Origin: Bombyx mori | Taxonomy: Eukaryota > Arthropoda > Insecta > Lepidoptera > Bombycidae | DNA: 64,000 bases | Assembly: GCF_030269925.1 (NCBI RefSeq) | Contig: NC_085107.1 | Location: 14,632,001-14,696,000 of the forward strand | Direction of reading: 5' to 3' | Shown here: positions 22,140 to 32,532 of the stretch, piece by piece | Layout: every line of letters starts with the position of its first letter | Position numbering within the stretch: the first letter of the stretch is position 1 | The notes under the pieces: generated by a model | The model's database searches: none | Told to the model about the DNA's origin: nothing | What the model saw: only the letters and a program-made list of their open reading frames with translations | Program-made: the position numbers and the translations under genes

Positions 22140-22895
22140 AGACTAAGTAAACTCCCGCAATTTTGAGAGAGCTGTTAAAGATCATTATTTAATTATACTA
22201 CTTCGAAGTCGACGCTGGTATTGTGACGAAATATACTCAAAACAGGAGTACAGCTAGCAAAATGCAATCGTCAAGTGGATCAGAGATGCAATAATTAAGT
22301 ACATCAATTTAATTTTAAACTCGAAAGAGTACGTAACAAACCCATCGCTATACCAAAGAAAAAAGAAGAAAAAAATGACATGTCTAAAGAAGTAGACTCA
22401 AAACAGCCACTATATCACTATTGGGAGATAAATAATGAGAAAACTCAATGCACTTTTCCCTCGGAAGACAAAAGTTAATGTTGCTACTGAAGTCAATAAT
22501 ATCATAGGGATAGTATTACTTAACTGACAGTTTATAGTTCTATCGATTTCCGTAAACGGTGTCTTAAGCGCTGGGCGGAGCCATAGACTCCTCCGTCAGC
22601 TAGTAAAAACGAATTAGCCGGTCAATGAAAGTGACGTTAAGAGTAATTAATTATCATGGTATTTTATAACTAAGATAAGTCTTAAAAAGCCGTAAATTTT
22701 CCGGTGCGCACGCTTTTTGTTTCGCTAATTGGGTCATCGGCAAAAAAAAAATAACAAAGCCGTTTTAATTTACTGAACGCACGCTTAGAACTCAGTAAAA
22801 TTTCATCTACACAAACTTAAGTAAATGTAACAGCAATACTAATCGCGTTATTCGATCAATCCCGAATAGATTCGTGGATATTCACGACCTAAATA
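22140..22895. other. Non-coding stretch
   Basis: No gene recognised. A/T-rich with a short G+C patch at 22560-22610. Confidence 0.3.
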
Positions 22896-22898
22896 TCG

Positions 22899-23127
22899 AC
22901 GCTTGAAAGGCAAACGTGACTAAGCGACAATGCGTGAACTTTACAGTAGACTAATTTAAAGTTGAAATACCTGAAAAAAAAAAAAAATTTAACGAATCTA
23001 GCTGTAGGATTGAAATTATTTTAATAGATCTAGAAATATAATTTTTTTGCGCATCGAATACGGCTATTGCCTATGATTTATGTACAAAGCAGTTATTGTC
23101 GCTTAGTCACGTTTGTCTTTCAAGCGT
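22899..23127. mobile_element. MITE family G, copy 1
   Basis: A ~229-bp non-coding element with ~29-bp terminal inverted repeats (ACGCTTGAAAGGCAAACGTG on the left; the right end is its near-perfect reverse complement). The second copy is at 59068-59298. The short palindromic extension tatcg/cgata lies just outside the ends. The superfamily is not assigned because a clear target duplication is not visible. Confidence 0.8.
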
Positions 23128-23129
23128 CG

Positions 23130-23460
23130 ATATAGTAACATTAATTGACACGTAGTGCATTAAATGATACCTGGAATCTTTTGACTAAGATTTTAATTAA
23201 AACATTCGGCTTAAATAAAACTTAGAAGCTATGAGTGTACCGTTATAATAATATGTGGAGTGTGATTTGTGCCTTCATACATACATCATTAAGAGTATAC
23301 AAAGCACCATTCACTACTTATGTGGTTCAGACGTCACAGGACCAGCGATGGCAATCTCATAATAATAATTTTTCTCTCCCAATAGTCCCTAACGCTCCGG
23401 CCGATTGTTGCCCACCTCGCCGGAGTGTGTCCTGCCGTCTTCCCAGGCGTGGCAGTGTTT
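23130..23460. other. Spacer
   Basis: No supported gene. A G+C-richer patch at 23390-23460 (cgctccggccgattg) is unidentified. Confidence 0.3.
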
Positions 23461-23463
23461 AAT

Positions 23464-23825
23464 ACATAATAATAATAATGTTTTTATTGCAAGTAACCAT
23501 GACTCATATAAATTGTTAATAAGACTTAGACCTATGTTAGTAGTTATATTTACATCACAATGAATTACTGTCGTAACATCCCATGGGAGATGGCACCACA
23601 GCGACCCATGTATACACAGTCCAGCCTGCTTGCGATCATGCTCAGGATACTGTTGGAGCTGGCCCTCACTCTGCTTACCAGAGATGCACACCTCTTACGC
23701 ATGGTAGCGTAAAAACAATCTATGTGCGCGTCTGCAAACATCTCTGATGCGCTACAAAAGCGGGGCAGCACCAATAGCACCCTAAACGCGTTATTATAAT
23801 AGGGCGGTCCCGACAATAACATAAT
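23464..23825 (-). pseudogene. LINE 3' end, reverse-transcriptase C-terminus
   Basis: On the minus strand the frame 23565-23822 reads a C-terminal stretch containing YNNAFRVLLVLPRF, CSASEMFADAHIDCFYATMR, and later SILSMIASRLDC. This is the helical tail typical of CR1/L2-type non-LTR reverse transcriptases. The 3' end closes with gcaataaaaac and an (ATT)n tail near 23464-23480. The RT core is absent; this is a 5'-truncated insertion. Confidence 0.65.
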
Positions 23826-23829
23826 CTGT

Positions 23830-24055
23830 CCATCTATAGCAGCAAAAACGCGTCATGAATTCTTTTTTCTAAATAAAGAGACGAGAACATCGAATATCGC
23901 GTAACTTTATTCATCATGTCAACGTCACAATTCTCAATGAATATCGCGGAAGGGTATCCTTGATTTCGTCAGAATGCGAAGGTAACGTAATAAATTTTAC
24001 GTTTTAGGTTATATTAATGATAGTACTTCTTGGTTAGGAGCGAGATGGCGAAATG
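23830..24055. other. Spacer
   Basis: No supported feature. Confidence 0.3.
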
Positions 24056-24300
24056 ACATGCTTAGAAGGCCGAGGCGACGTCGCACCGCCTTTACCTTAA
24101 TTGGGTTCGGTCTCGATGAAGATCCGACTCTCTGACGAAATATGTAGTTTCAGTTTAGTTTTGTTGTTCTTGTCCAGTGTGCTTAGTGAGAGTTTTTTAA
24201 CGTACCCCGTTGCGGGGGGCACGGAGCGGGCCTCGGGGAAACCCCTCTGCCTGCGGACTGAATCTCCCCGCCTCTTGAGGCAGGGGTGATACGCTGCAGG
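24056..24300. other. G+C-rich unidentified block
   Basis: A sharply bounded G+C-rich piece, including gcggggggcacggagcgggc and tccccgcctcttgaggcagg. It looks like a fragment of a larger repeat or LINE body, but no protein motif is readable. Confidence 0.3.
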
Positions 24301-24394
24301 TAGATCTAATTTAGGCTTGAGGTACGATGGGTAGGACTTTCCTTCTCCTTCTTCTTCTTCTCCTCTTCCATCTTCTCTTCTCTTGTTCCTGTCT

Positions 24395-24507
24395 CGATAG
24401 CGTAAAAGTTAACTTAAATTTATATGCAGTTAGAACAGCGCCCCTAGCGACAAACTTAGGCAAAAGTTCCAACTCCATACATATTTGATTTAACTTTTAC
24501 GCTATCG
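24395..24507. mobile_element. 113-bp MITE or foldback element
   Basis: Perfect 18-bp terminal inverted repeats: CGATAGCGTAAAAGTTAA at 24395-24412 and its exact reverse complement at 24490-24507. The core is non-coding. The arms extend by one more base pair. No obvious target duplication. Confidence 0.7.
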
Positions 24508-24509
24508 AA

Positions 24510-25312
24510 AAAGTTAAAAAACTCGCACTCAGTACATTGCTGTCTCAACGGCAAGAGCAGAGTAACGTAATGTCAAAAAAAATTGGGCCTGCGAATGGGC
24601 TGCTCACCTAAAATAACCTAACGATTTTATGTATCCCATACAAATCACAACATGAACCTTAAGACACACGGTCAGATATCGTGTTACGAGTAGAATAATA
24701 ACAATTGTCCGAAACAACAGCGTATCCTTGCAAACGCCATGATCACTCACAGCGCCGATATGTCGATAACACGATAAAATAAAAAAATCTAATACGACAT
24801 AATATTTAGAACTATTTTAAACGCTTTTATCTTGCCGTACGTGACCAAGAAAATTGTAAAGTCTTCGAAAACACGGAAATATTAAAAGAAATAAACGCGG
24901 AATCAAGCCGTAAACATTCAATTCTAATTATATCTGCCACTCGTGAAAATCGAAGCAAATACTAACTATAACGTTAAGAGACCGTTCAATAATATTTTTT
25001 ATAATATAGATAGCCAAGGAAATTTTAAAATAATTCGCTATAAATATTGTATCGATTCAAATAGGTATACCTAGATCTTTCTAGAAACATTACTGAGTAC
25101 CTATTTTATCGTGTCTTTTAATTTGTACTGCTGTGTAATTGTAGCATCACTTGTTTTTTTCTGTCTCTATCTGAACGCAATGCGCTGTGCGAATTGTAAA
25201 TTCAAATTTATAAATCGAGGCAATAACGGAGCCTCAAAATCAAATTGATACTCGATTGAAGTTTCATGTTCGTAATAGTACCGATTTCTCAGTAAAACTT
25301 ATAGGTCAATAA
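24510..25312. other. AT-rich non-coding stretch
   Basis: No gene or repeat supported. Confidence 0.35.
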
Positions 25313-25314
25313 GT

Positions 25315-25520
25315 CTTTTTTATTGTTTAGATGGGTGACCCATCTGGTGCTGACGTATGCTGCCACCCACCTTAAGACATGAGTTCGAAGTCTCAGATTT
25401 AGGGGACAATAGCTGCTCCACCATTCGAACCGAAACGCATTACTGCTTCACGGTAGAAATAAGCAGGCTGGTGGTACCTACTCGTTCGGGTTCACAAGAC
25501 GCTTTACCATCATCAGTAAT
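25315..25520 (-). mobile_element. Family A retroposon, diverged
   Basis: Tail as T-run at 25315-25321, body recognisable (cgaaccgaaacgcattactg), and 5' end at gctttaccatcatcagt. It has an internal deletion in the gtgagctcgtcc region. Confidence 0.75.
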
Positions 25521-25524
25521 TATG

Positions 25525-26365
25525 TAATAATAGTCAGTAATTATCATTAGCAACTTCGCATTCGCAAAAAGTAATTACGAATTGAAGTACGCGTAAACAA
25601 TGGCATAAGGCATCTATATATTAATACGTGAAGCAAAAACTTTGTATCCCTTTTTACGAAAATTGCGCGGACGGAGGAGTATGAAATTTTCCACATTTTT
25701 AGAGACTATAGAGAAGAAGTGCACAATGCTAATATTTTTTTAAAAAAATGCATAAAAGATACATTAATTCAATAAAGAAAACATTACACACACTACATAC
25801 CATGTATTTGACGCACACACGCATGCATACTATTTATTGTCAAACTTTTGTTCTTGACGTCTGTTGTCAAATTGAGAATAGATTAAATATTGTTTCTCTT
25901 TGTAGTCATGGCGAAATTTGTGATTATAGAAGTATAAAATACAATCATAATAGTGTACAAACTTACAATGCCAATTAATTATAGTCGAATTTCGACTACT
26001 GCGGGACCTCTAGTATATTTAAGTACATATTAGGTTTTCGAAAATTACTAACTGAATAGAATAGAAAGTTGGCAACGAAATCCAGCAGGATTGATTTTGA
26101 ATTATTTTAATGTAACGCTTTGAACCCTTCTCAAGCTCTGAGGCAGACAGATAGACTGTCTAAAAAGGCTGTACCTAAATTGATAAGTAAGTTTAATGTT
26201 TATTACCTAATTCAACAATTAGAACGCATCGCGCATAGATACGCGTTGTTTTTAGTGACGCTTACTGTTTTCGGCTGCTGTTGGGTAGACCGGTGCTATA
26301 AAATAAAAGAGTGGACTATATTAATACAATAAGTGTAATATTTGGTTAATTTATAAAAGAGTAAC
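25525..26365. other. Non-coding stretch
   Basis: No supported feature. Confidence 0.35.
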
Positions 26366-26373
26366 AAGCAAGA

Positions 26374-26570
26374 CAACGGCGGATCCAGGGGGGGGGGCAG
26401 GGGGGTCATGACCCCCCCCTGAGCTAGTTCCAGGACTTGAACTAACTTGGACTAATTAAAGAACATCATGATTTATTTATTATCTATTGTTATCAACATT
26501 AAATTATAGGTTCTTAACTTGCCCACGACTATGTGACACCCTCCTGGCGCCAAAGCTGGATCCGCCCTTG
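26374..26570. mobile_element. hAT-like MITE
   Basis: Terminal repeats CAACGGCGGATCCAG (left) and CAAGGGCGGATCCAG (right, minus strand) differ at one position. The flanks share AGCAAG (26367-26372 and 26571-26576), compatible with an imperfect 7-8-bp target duplication as made by hAT transposases. Near the left end lies a G-run/C-run palindrome (26387-26416). Non-coding. Confidence 0.6.
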
Positions 26571-26712
26571 AGCAAGTAAGTGTCGCGGGTGGCGTTGCAC
26601 GAAGTGTCGAAGAAGGTGTAAGTCCGCGACCCCGCGCCGCTGTCCTCCTCCCGGCGCCGCGCGATCTTCGATGTCCATGCATCGACACTTACGTTAAAAT
26701 CCACCACAGTGA
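26571..26712 (-). pseudogene. Orphan exon-like coding piece cut by a hAT-like MITE
   Basis: Strongly G+C-rich minus-strand frame that reads VDFNVSVDAWTSKIARRREE, later TYTFFDTSCNATRDTYLL, with one potential N-glycosylation site (NAT). It ends exactly where the MITE begins. If the MITE and one target repeat are ignored, the same frame stays open for a few codons and then stops. No convincing acceptor is visible upstream. The family is not recognised. It could be a terminal exon, a captured exon or a pseudogene piece. Confidence 0.4.
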
Positions 26713-26949
26713 ACTTTTTTTGTTACTCATAGTACACGAAGTATCTCAGGAAAAGCCGCTTCAGGGATCCCCAATGCATTACTGTAGAACGCGGTACAAA
26801 GTAAATGCTCGATGCAGCTATGTAACTGACCTGTGAGTTTATTATGTGACACTGAAATCCTAGTGTTTCTCAAGTAACTTATACTTAGTATGCCTGAGAT
26901 ATAATCAAGATGTCAACAATAGATAATTATGTAATACCAGAATATTCTT

Positions 26950-27345
26950 ACTTGTGTTCGAGCGTAAGATTCTAAGACGGATATTCGGTGCTGTGCGGGA
27001 AAACCAGATATGGAGGACGCGCTATAACCACGAGTTGTATGATGTTTACAAAGATCCTAACATCATAACAACTATAAAGATTGGACGCCTACGATGGGCA
27101 GGACATGTGGTTCGAATGGAGAGTACCAGAATGCCAAGACAATTGCTCTATGGCAAACCAGAGGGCCGCAGAAGTCGTGGCAGACCCAAACTTCGATGGT
27201 TGGATGGCGTGGAGCGCGACCTCAAAAATATCGGCGTCAAGAACTGGAAGGAGAAAGCCCTGAACAGAGCAGTCTGGAGAGACATACTGGACCAGGCTAA
27301 GGCCCACCCTGGGCTGTAAGGCCTAAGATGATGATGATGAGAATA
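26950..27345 (+). pseudogene. RTE-type LINE 3' end with (GAT)n tail
   Basis: The plus-strand frame 26954-27319 gives about 120 residues of the C-terminal region of a LINE endonuclease/reverse transcriptase: LRRIFGAVRE, IGRLRWAGHVVRM, RSRGRPKLRWLDGVERD and WRDILDQAKAHPGL before a stop. Right after the stop come short 3' sequence and gatgatgatgatga, the simple-repeat tail typical of RTE elements. The piece is uninterrupted, so it is fairly young, but it lacks the RT catalytic core and endonuclease. Confidence 0.8.
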
Positions 27346-27401
27346 TTCGCGTTTTGTACTATCGCAAAAAATAAGCATTAAATTATCGCATTATTGACAT
27401 G

Positions 27402-27525
27402 TAGGTAGTCAGGGGCTTGTCTCTGCATCTCAGTGCTGACGTCCATGGGCGACAGTAACCATTCACCACCAGGTGGGCCGTATGCTTATCGGACGACAAA
27501 GGCAATAAAAAATGTGTAAAAAAAA
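27402..27525 (+). repeat. LINE-tail repeat, family E
   Basis: Reads gacgtccatgggcgacagta, then accattcaccaccaggtggg, and ends aaggcaataaaaaatgtg plus an A-run. Same order as 50803-50912. Confidence 0.65.
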
Positions 27526-27560
27526 ATCGGTTGTCTCTAAAGTCGGTTTACTGACGATAG

Positions 27561-27675
27561 TTGAACGTGACAACGTCATAAGAAAATACGCCTCAGAGCG
27601 AGGTAACGCCGCATGAGTCATGTTCTTTCGTGCGTGCAGCCGGCTCTATCGAATTATAAGACGTTGTCACGTCAA
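27561..27675. mobile_element. 115-bp MITE
   Basis: Terminal inverted repeats: left TTGAACGTGACAACGTC, right (minus strand) TTGACGTGACAACGTC, one base indel apart, followed by ATAAG-like sequence on both sides. Non-coding core with ctcagagcgaggtaacgccg. Class not assigned. Confidence 0.65.
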
Positions 27676-27679
27676 AAAA

Positions 27680-28060
27680 TCACATTCGTCCAAACCTAAT
27701 TGAAGGGCGCGAAGCTACACATATCGGCTAGTATTGATTTTGATTGGACGTGCATTTCCCAATTAATGATGGATATTGAATTCTCAGATGCGACGCGAAC
27801 AGGCGAGGTACTATGTTAAAGCGACCTACAAGCTCATATACAAACGGCGTCATTTTCAAATGATAATAGTTATCTTCAGGTTCAATGAGCCTGCTTTACA
27901 TGGTCGTTAGTTTGTGTACTCGTGCGTAACGATAGTGTTGGCTACAACATTAATGAAGCATTTTCGTTGGCTTACATCGAGATAATTAAAACAGCTGATA
28001 CGGTTTAATAGATTATTTATTATCTATGGTTTAATGTAACGCTTTATATTGTTATAAAAA
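27680..28060. other. Spacer
   Basis: No supported feature. Confidence 0.3.
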
Positions 28061-28064
28061 AAAG

Positions 28065-28477
28065 GTGTGGCACTCGGGGACTGCCGCGGTAAAGTTATTG
28101 CATAGTATTTTTATCACCTTATGCAATTATAATCAGACAATAATAATTTAATATTAAAACAATAATAAAATAAGACCACGCTATATTTATAGACATTAAC
28201 AAAAGTAAAACATTAACTGTTCCCTTCACACTCATAAGCTAGACCGCGCGAGAGAAAGATGGGCAGATTTTCACATGCAGTGCGCATGCATGATGCGCAT
28301 GCAGTGCGACGTCACGCCACGCGCTTATTCACAAACACTACACAAGCGCAACGTGTGAATGTGTTGAATGCGAGCTACATAGTAGGCGGAGTGGGGGTGT
28401 TAGGTTTTATTATCGTTACGGAATTTCTTGATTCGGTGGCCGCGCTCAAAGCCCGCAAAAAAGTTATGCAATAGCTT
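28065..28477 (+). repeat. ~400-bp repeat, family D, copy 2
   Basis: Inverted relative to 10729-11121 and collinear with it. Starts GTGTGGCACTCGGGGACTGC and ends ttatgcaatagctt. It has an extra near-duplicated segment (gcatgcatgatgcgcatgca) relative to copy 1. Confidence 0.7.
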
Positions 28478-28479
28478 AA

Positions 28480-30658
28480 TAATATTTCTGACGTTTTCAA
28501 TACTTTATAGTTTTCTTGGACTAGGGTTTTATTCGTCGAGTTTTGAAAATTGTGCTGAGATTAATTTTAATTACCCACATCATTAATGAAGCTATTTTAT
28601 ATGTATTAACGAATCTGTTAATCAAACCTAAGTTCCGCCCATGTGAAATTTCAAGTATTCATAATAACCCCTATGGGATCTACGGGCTCTTAATAAATTC
28701 AACACTTAGTAATAGGCAAGTAATATGTAGTTTTATTTGATAATATACAATTAAGACTTCGACTTCACGCCTCAAAATAGACATTTAACTTGAGGTGTTT
28801 CTGCGCTCCGGTAATAACTTATCGGTTGAGTCGTGTTGTGTCGTTTTCTAGAGCAAAACAAATCGTAACAGATTCGGACAATATTTCAAGAGATCCTAAT
28901 TAAAATTTATAACGTTTCTAAATTCTAAAGAAATAAATAAAAACGTTAAGAATCGACATCCCTATAACCACTCACTCATCAGTACTCATTGTAGTACCGG
29001 ATTTTTTTAAAATTAATTCGTAATTTTTTAAGAATCTTAGACATCGTACTTCTTTTGTTTTTAATAATGTTCTAATATCCAGTAATTTTTTCTTTATTGT
29101 TGTATTATATACTAATTAAATAAAATTGCCGAATTTCAACACGCATTACTAGAAAAATAGTAAACAAGTTAGAATTTGAATTTCGAACCAGTGATACGAA
29201 TCAGGTTTGGGGTAGTTTTTAATGTATATAACTCCTAATTTAACAATGTTTACGAATATATAGTTATTGGACCACGTGCCTGTTGTCATGACAACAAATT
29301 TACTGTACTTATAATTACGGTAACATTAAGGTTATGAGAATTAAATCAAAAAAATCGCTTTTGGCCCCAAATTTGAAAACATCCCATTAGCAAGATACCA
29401 CTATTCTGGCTACTTTTGCTGTAAAGTTATTATGCGTTTTTGTTGCTGAAAAATTATTTACATAATTTTGTTCAGGGCTTAACTACATATTATATACTTT
29501 TCTCCACAAAAATATGGCTCAGTCACTGTTTTGTGAGTAGCACCGCGTCAAACTAACACTGAAGCCGGATTACTTTGTACCGCACTAACAAACTGCGAGG
29601 TTCAGAGAGTATACTTGGCATACTTATTAAAATACTGCTAAACAATAACAATTTTCTGGTCAGTCCTTTTCGTGACCTATCTTTGAATTGTTGACCATCT
29701 ATGAAGTTGTTTGGACTTTATCACCCTATTAATATAGAGTATTTTCTACAGTTTTCGCGAATGGTAGATATAATTATAATAAATTAAATGGCTTAATCGG
29801 GCTTTTCTTTACATGTGGTCATCTGGCGGTCTACCGAGAATCGTAAAATATTCGAAACGCCGGACACGCTATAACTATAATTAAAAAAAAAACGAGATTT
29901 AATTATAAAATTAATTTTAATTATACCCTTCTTCTTATTTCTTAGTCGGACACTCTTGTCTGAGTGGTCGTGGTATTTAAAATTTTTTGTTTATTATTTA
30001 CCTACATATAAAGTACGACCTCGTCATAATCACCTACCTACTACCTACCACTGCTTTGTTGGGGACTGAAGAGAATAGAAAATCTGTATCCAGGATCGGA
30101 CAGTACCCCATGCGTAGCAGATATGTATTAAAACTAGAACAGGCTCGATTCGACGCGTAATCAACAAACTACCCTATTCATTCTTAAATTATCGGTTAAT
30201 TTCCAGTGCATCTCTTATGGGTTATAAGTTTTAAATCATATTTTAAAATACGTGAAGTGATTATAGGTATTGCACTCATCTCCTTGAATATAATCTATTG
30301 TCTTCTTTCATCACATTTTTGATACGAAAACTACGTGGTCGACCAAATCATTATCGGCCACAAATAACAGACCTTTTATTATACCAATCAATATCCCGGT
30401 ACACCAATGTTCAATAAATAACTATTGGAGGTTTTACTAATTTCATTTGGCTCTATGTCTTCTTATAATGCTATCACTGCGCTATGATTCTCTCTATCAG
30501 CGCACTCTCTTAATACCATAAGAATATTAAACAGAGTTTGGCGCGGAAATGAGAAAGCGCCGCGAATATGAAAATGACGGATTCCAAATTCAAATGCGAT
30601 ATTATAATTTTTAGAAGAATGCTTACGGCCAGACTGTGTGTATATAATATGTGCTGTG
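28480..30658. other. AT-rich stretch without a gene
   Basis: About 2.2 kb with no coding, RNA or repeat signal that I can support. Confidence 0.4.
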
Positions 30659-30662
30659 TATT

Positions 30663-30915
30663 ACTGGTGGTAGGACCTCATGTGAGTCCTCACGGGTAGG
30701 TAACACCACCCTGCCTGTTTCTGCCGTGAAGCAGTAATGCGCTTCGTTTTGAAAGGTGAGGCAGCCGTTGTAACTATACTGAGACCTTAGAACTTATATC
30801 TCAAGGTGGGTGGCGCATTTACGTCGTAGATGTATATGGGCTCCAGTAACCACTTAACACCAGGTGGGCTGTGAGCTCGTCCACCAATTTAAGTAATAAA
30901 AAATTAATAAAAAAA
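30663..30915 (+). mobile_element. Family A retroposon
   Basis: Starts at ACTGGTGGTAGGACC, full body, and ends taagtaataaaaaattaataaaaaa. Confidence 0.85.
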
Positions 30916-31045
30916 TACTAATAAAACCAGCGCAGTTGTGATTACCATTATACAGACTGCTACGATAGAAACCTTCCTTGAAATGCCAATAACAATAACC
31001 AATTTCACTTTGTTTTCTTCTTATTATTATTGCTTTATTCTATTT

Positions 31046-31050
31046 TTGTC
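31046..31050. repeat. 5-bp target duplication, left (TTGTC)
   Basis: TTGTC immediately precedes the left LTR and is repeated at 35014-35018 right after the right LTR, as expected for copia integrase. Confidence 0.85.
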
Positions 31051-31191
31051 TGTTAATAAGGTAAAGTTCGATGAGCAAACTTATCTATGATTGTCTGTGC
31101 GAACTGATATATGTCAGAATATAATGTTAATTTGAAAATTATAAAATACTATTGAACTACTAAATTGTTTCTAATTATGCACGCCCTAACA
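31051..31191 (+). repeat. Copia left LTR (141 bp)
   Basis: Starts TGTTAATAAGG and ends GCACGCCCTAACA, giving the canonical TG...CA ends. Identical by eye to 34873-35013. Short for a copia LTR (Drosophila copia is 276 bp). Confidence 0.93.
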
Positions 31192-31209
31192 GGTTATGGG
31201 CCCAGGACG
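31192..31209 (+). promoter_or_regulatory. Primer binding site, initiator tRNA-Met half
   Basis: GGTTATGGGCCCAG directly follows the left LTR. It matches the copia-type primer site, known to pair with an internal (anticodon-stem) fragment of initiator tRNA-Met rather than with the tRNA 3' end. Confidence 0.8.
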
Positions 31210-31314
31210 TTTGCAGAAAGTGAAATAGAAATGATTTAACGATTTATTGTTTTAATAGGCGTAATCCGTTGTGTCAATTATTTCCTGATTTTTTGAAGTT
31301 GAAGAAACTACAAA

Positions 31315-32505
31315 ATGACTTCTAATATTAAGATTGATCGACTTACGGGTGATAACTATGACACCTGGAAGATTCACATGCGAGCTATTCTGAAGAAGAA
31401 TGATTTGTGGGAATACGTATCAGGAAAAATACCTAAACCAATACATTCAGATTCTAAATATTCTGAATGGAATAAAATGGACGGAAAAGCCGAATCGGAC
31501 ATACTGTTAGCTGTCAGCCCGAGCGAGTTAATTGCACTGGATGGTTTAGACTCCTCTAAAGCAATATGGGACAAGTTGAAATCTATGTATGAGTCAAGCG
31601 GGCCAGCGCGAAAAGCGTCATTACTAAAGAGACTTGTATTAAACCGTATGCCAGAAGATGGAGACATACGAAAACATATTTCTGATTTTTTCGACTGTGT
31701 TAAGAAGCTTAAAGAAATCGGATTGATAGTGATAGATGAGTTGCTTGCTATTTTATTACTTTATAGTTTACCGGATTCGTTCTCAATGTTTCGAACAGCA
31801 ATGGAATCGCGTGATGATTTACCATCAACTGATGTACTGAAAGTGAAGATTATCGAGGATTATGAAGGTCGGACGAGTAAGATAATAGACCAGAGGGCTA
31901 TGTTCGTCAAGCGTACCAACATTAAATCAAATGCCAACCCGAAGAAGAACTTCGAACAGCACACAACTAAAAACATTGAGTGCTATCGTTGCGGTCGTCT
32001 TGGGCATATGGCGAGAGAGTGCAGAACTAAAAACGTGAGTAAGCTTAAGCAAAGCTCACATAAAGCAGAATGTAATAGTGATGATGAGCACAAGACAAAT
32101 ATGTTAGTAAGTACCACCAAAGAGGTGATGATAGCCGAGCAGAGAGCTCCTGTATGGTGTATTGACAGTGGATGTACGGGACATATGTGTAACAACAAAC
32201 AATTGATTAAAGATTTTACTCGAGTTGATACAGACTTGAATTTGGCTAATGGTAAAACTACAAAAATTAGCGGCTCAGGAAAAGTCAGTATTATGGTAGA
32301 CACAGGCAGCGAAAAGCGCCATGTTGATATTAAAAAAGTGTTCTACGTGTCGGATCTACGAACTAATTTATTATCAGTTGCGAAGATGACAGATCACGGG
32401 TTTGAAGTTCGCTTCAATAAAATAATTAATATTATTAATATATATATTATAATAAATAAATTCAATAATTCTTTGCGCAACAAACACACAAGGTTCTTGT
32501 GGTAA
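31315..32505 (+). CDS. Copia gag-protease ORF, truncated at the rearrangement
   Basis: The first 369 codons are element-derived. They contain a copia-type gag domain (from about residue 5, with DNYDTWKIHM), a CCHC zinc knuckle CYRCGRLGHMAREC (residues 223-236) for RNA packaging, and the aspartic protease active site in WCIDSGCTGHMC (Asp at about 284). NLLSV near residue 351 marks the end of the protease region. The frame runs past the gag-pre-integrase boundary only to FEVRFNK. It then reads about 27 codons of A/T-rich filler and antisense reverse-transcriptase DNA to a stop at 32503-32505. Gag and protease could still be made. The ATG follows the primer site by ~105 bases. Confidence 0.9.
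   Translation: MTSNIKIDRLTGDNYDTWKIHMRAILKKNDLWEYVSGKIPKPIHSDSKYSEWNKMDGKAESDILLAVSPSELIALDGLDSSKAIWDKLKSMYESSGPARKASLLKRLVLNRMPEDGDIRKHISDFFDCVKKLKEIGLIVIDELLAILLLYSLPDSFSMFRTAMESRDDLPSTDVLKVKIIEDYEGRTSKIIDQRAMFVKRTNIKSNANPKKNFEQHTTKNIECYRCGRLGHMARECRTKNVSKLKQSSHKAECNSDDEHKTNMLVSTTKEVMIAEQRAPVWCIDSGCTGHMCNNKQLIKDFTRVDTDLNLANGKTTKISGSGKVSIMVDTGSEKRHVDIKKVFYVSDLRTNLLSVAKMTDHGFEVRFNKIINIINIYIIINKFNNSLRNKHTRFLW
32421..32470. other. A/T-rich filler at copia breakpoint
   Basis: About 50 bases of nearly pure A/T (tattattaatatatatatta and similar) lie between the last protease codons and the start of the inverted block. They match neither block. Confidence 0.6.
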
Positions 32506-32532
32506 TGCTTCAAAACCAATATTCTTCAACCT
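32471..32532 (-). repeat. 62-bp inverted duplication, left arm
   Basis: Exact reverse complement of 33792-33853. It encodes LKNIGFEALPQEPCVFVAQ of the reverse transcriptase on the minus strand, while the right arm encodes the same peptide on the plus strand. Confidence 0.9.

Noticed and set aside
26391..26418. G-run/C-run palindrome as a regulatory hairpin or terminator
   Set aside because: It lies just inside a hAT-like terminal repeat and is part of that element.
31374..31667. Antisense frames inside the copia gag region (also 31983-32303 and 34271-34615)
   Set aside because: They are shadows of the sense ORF, which has clear gag, protease and RNase H motifs.
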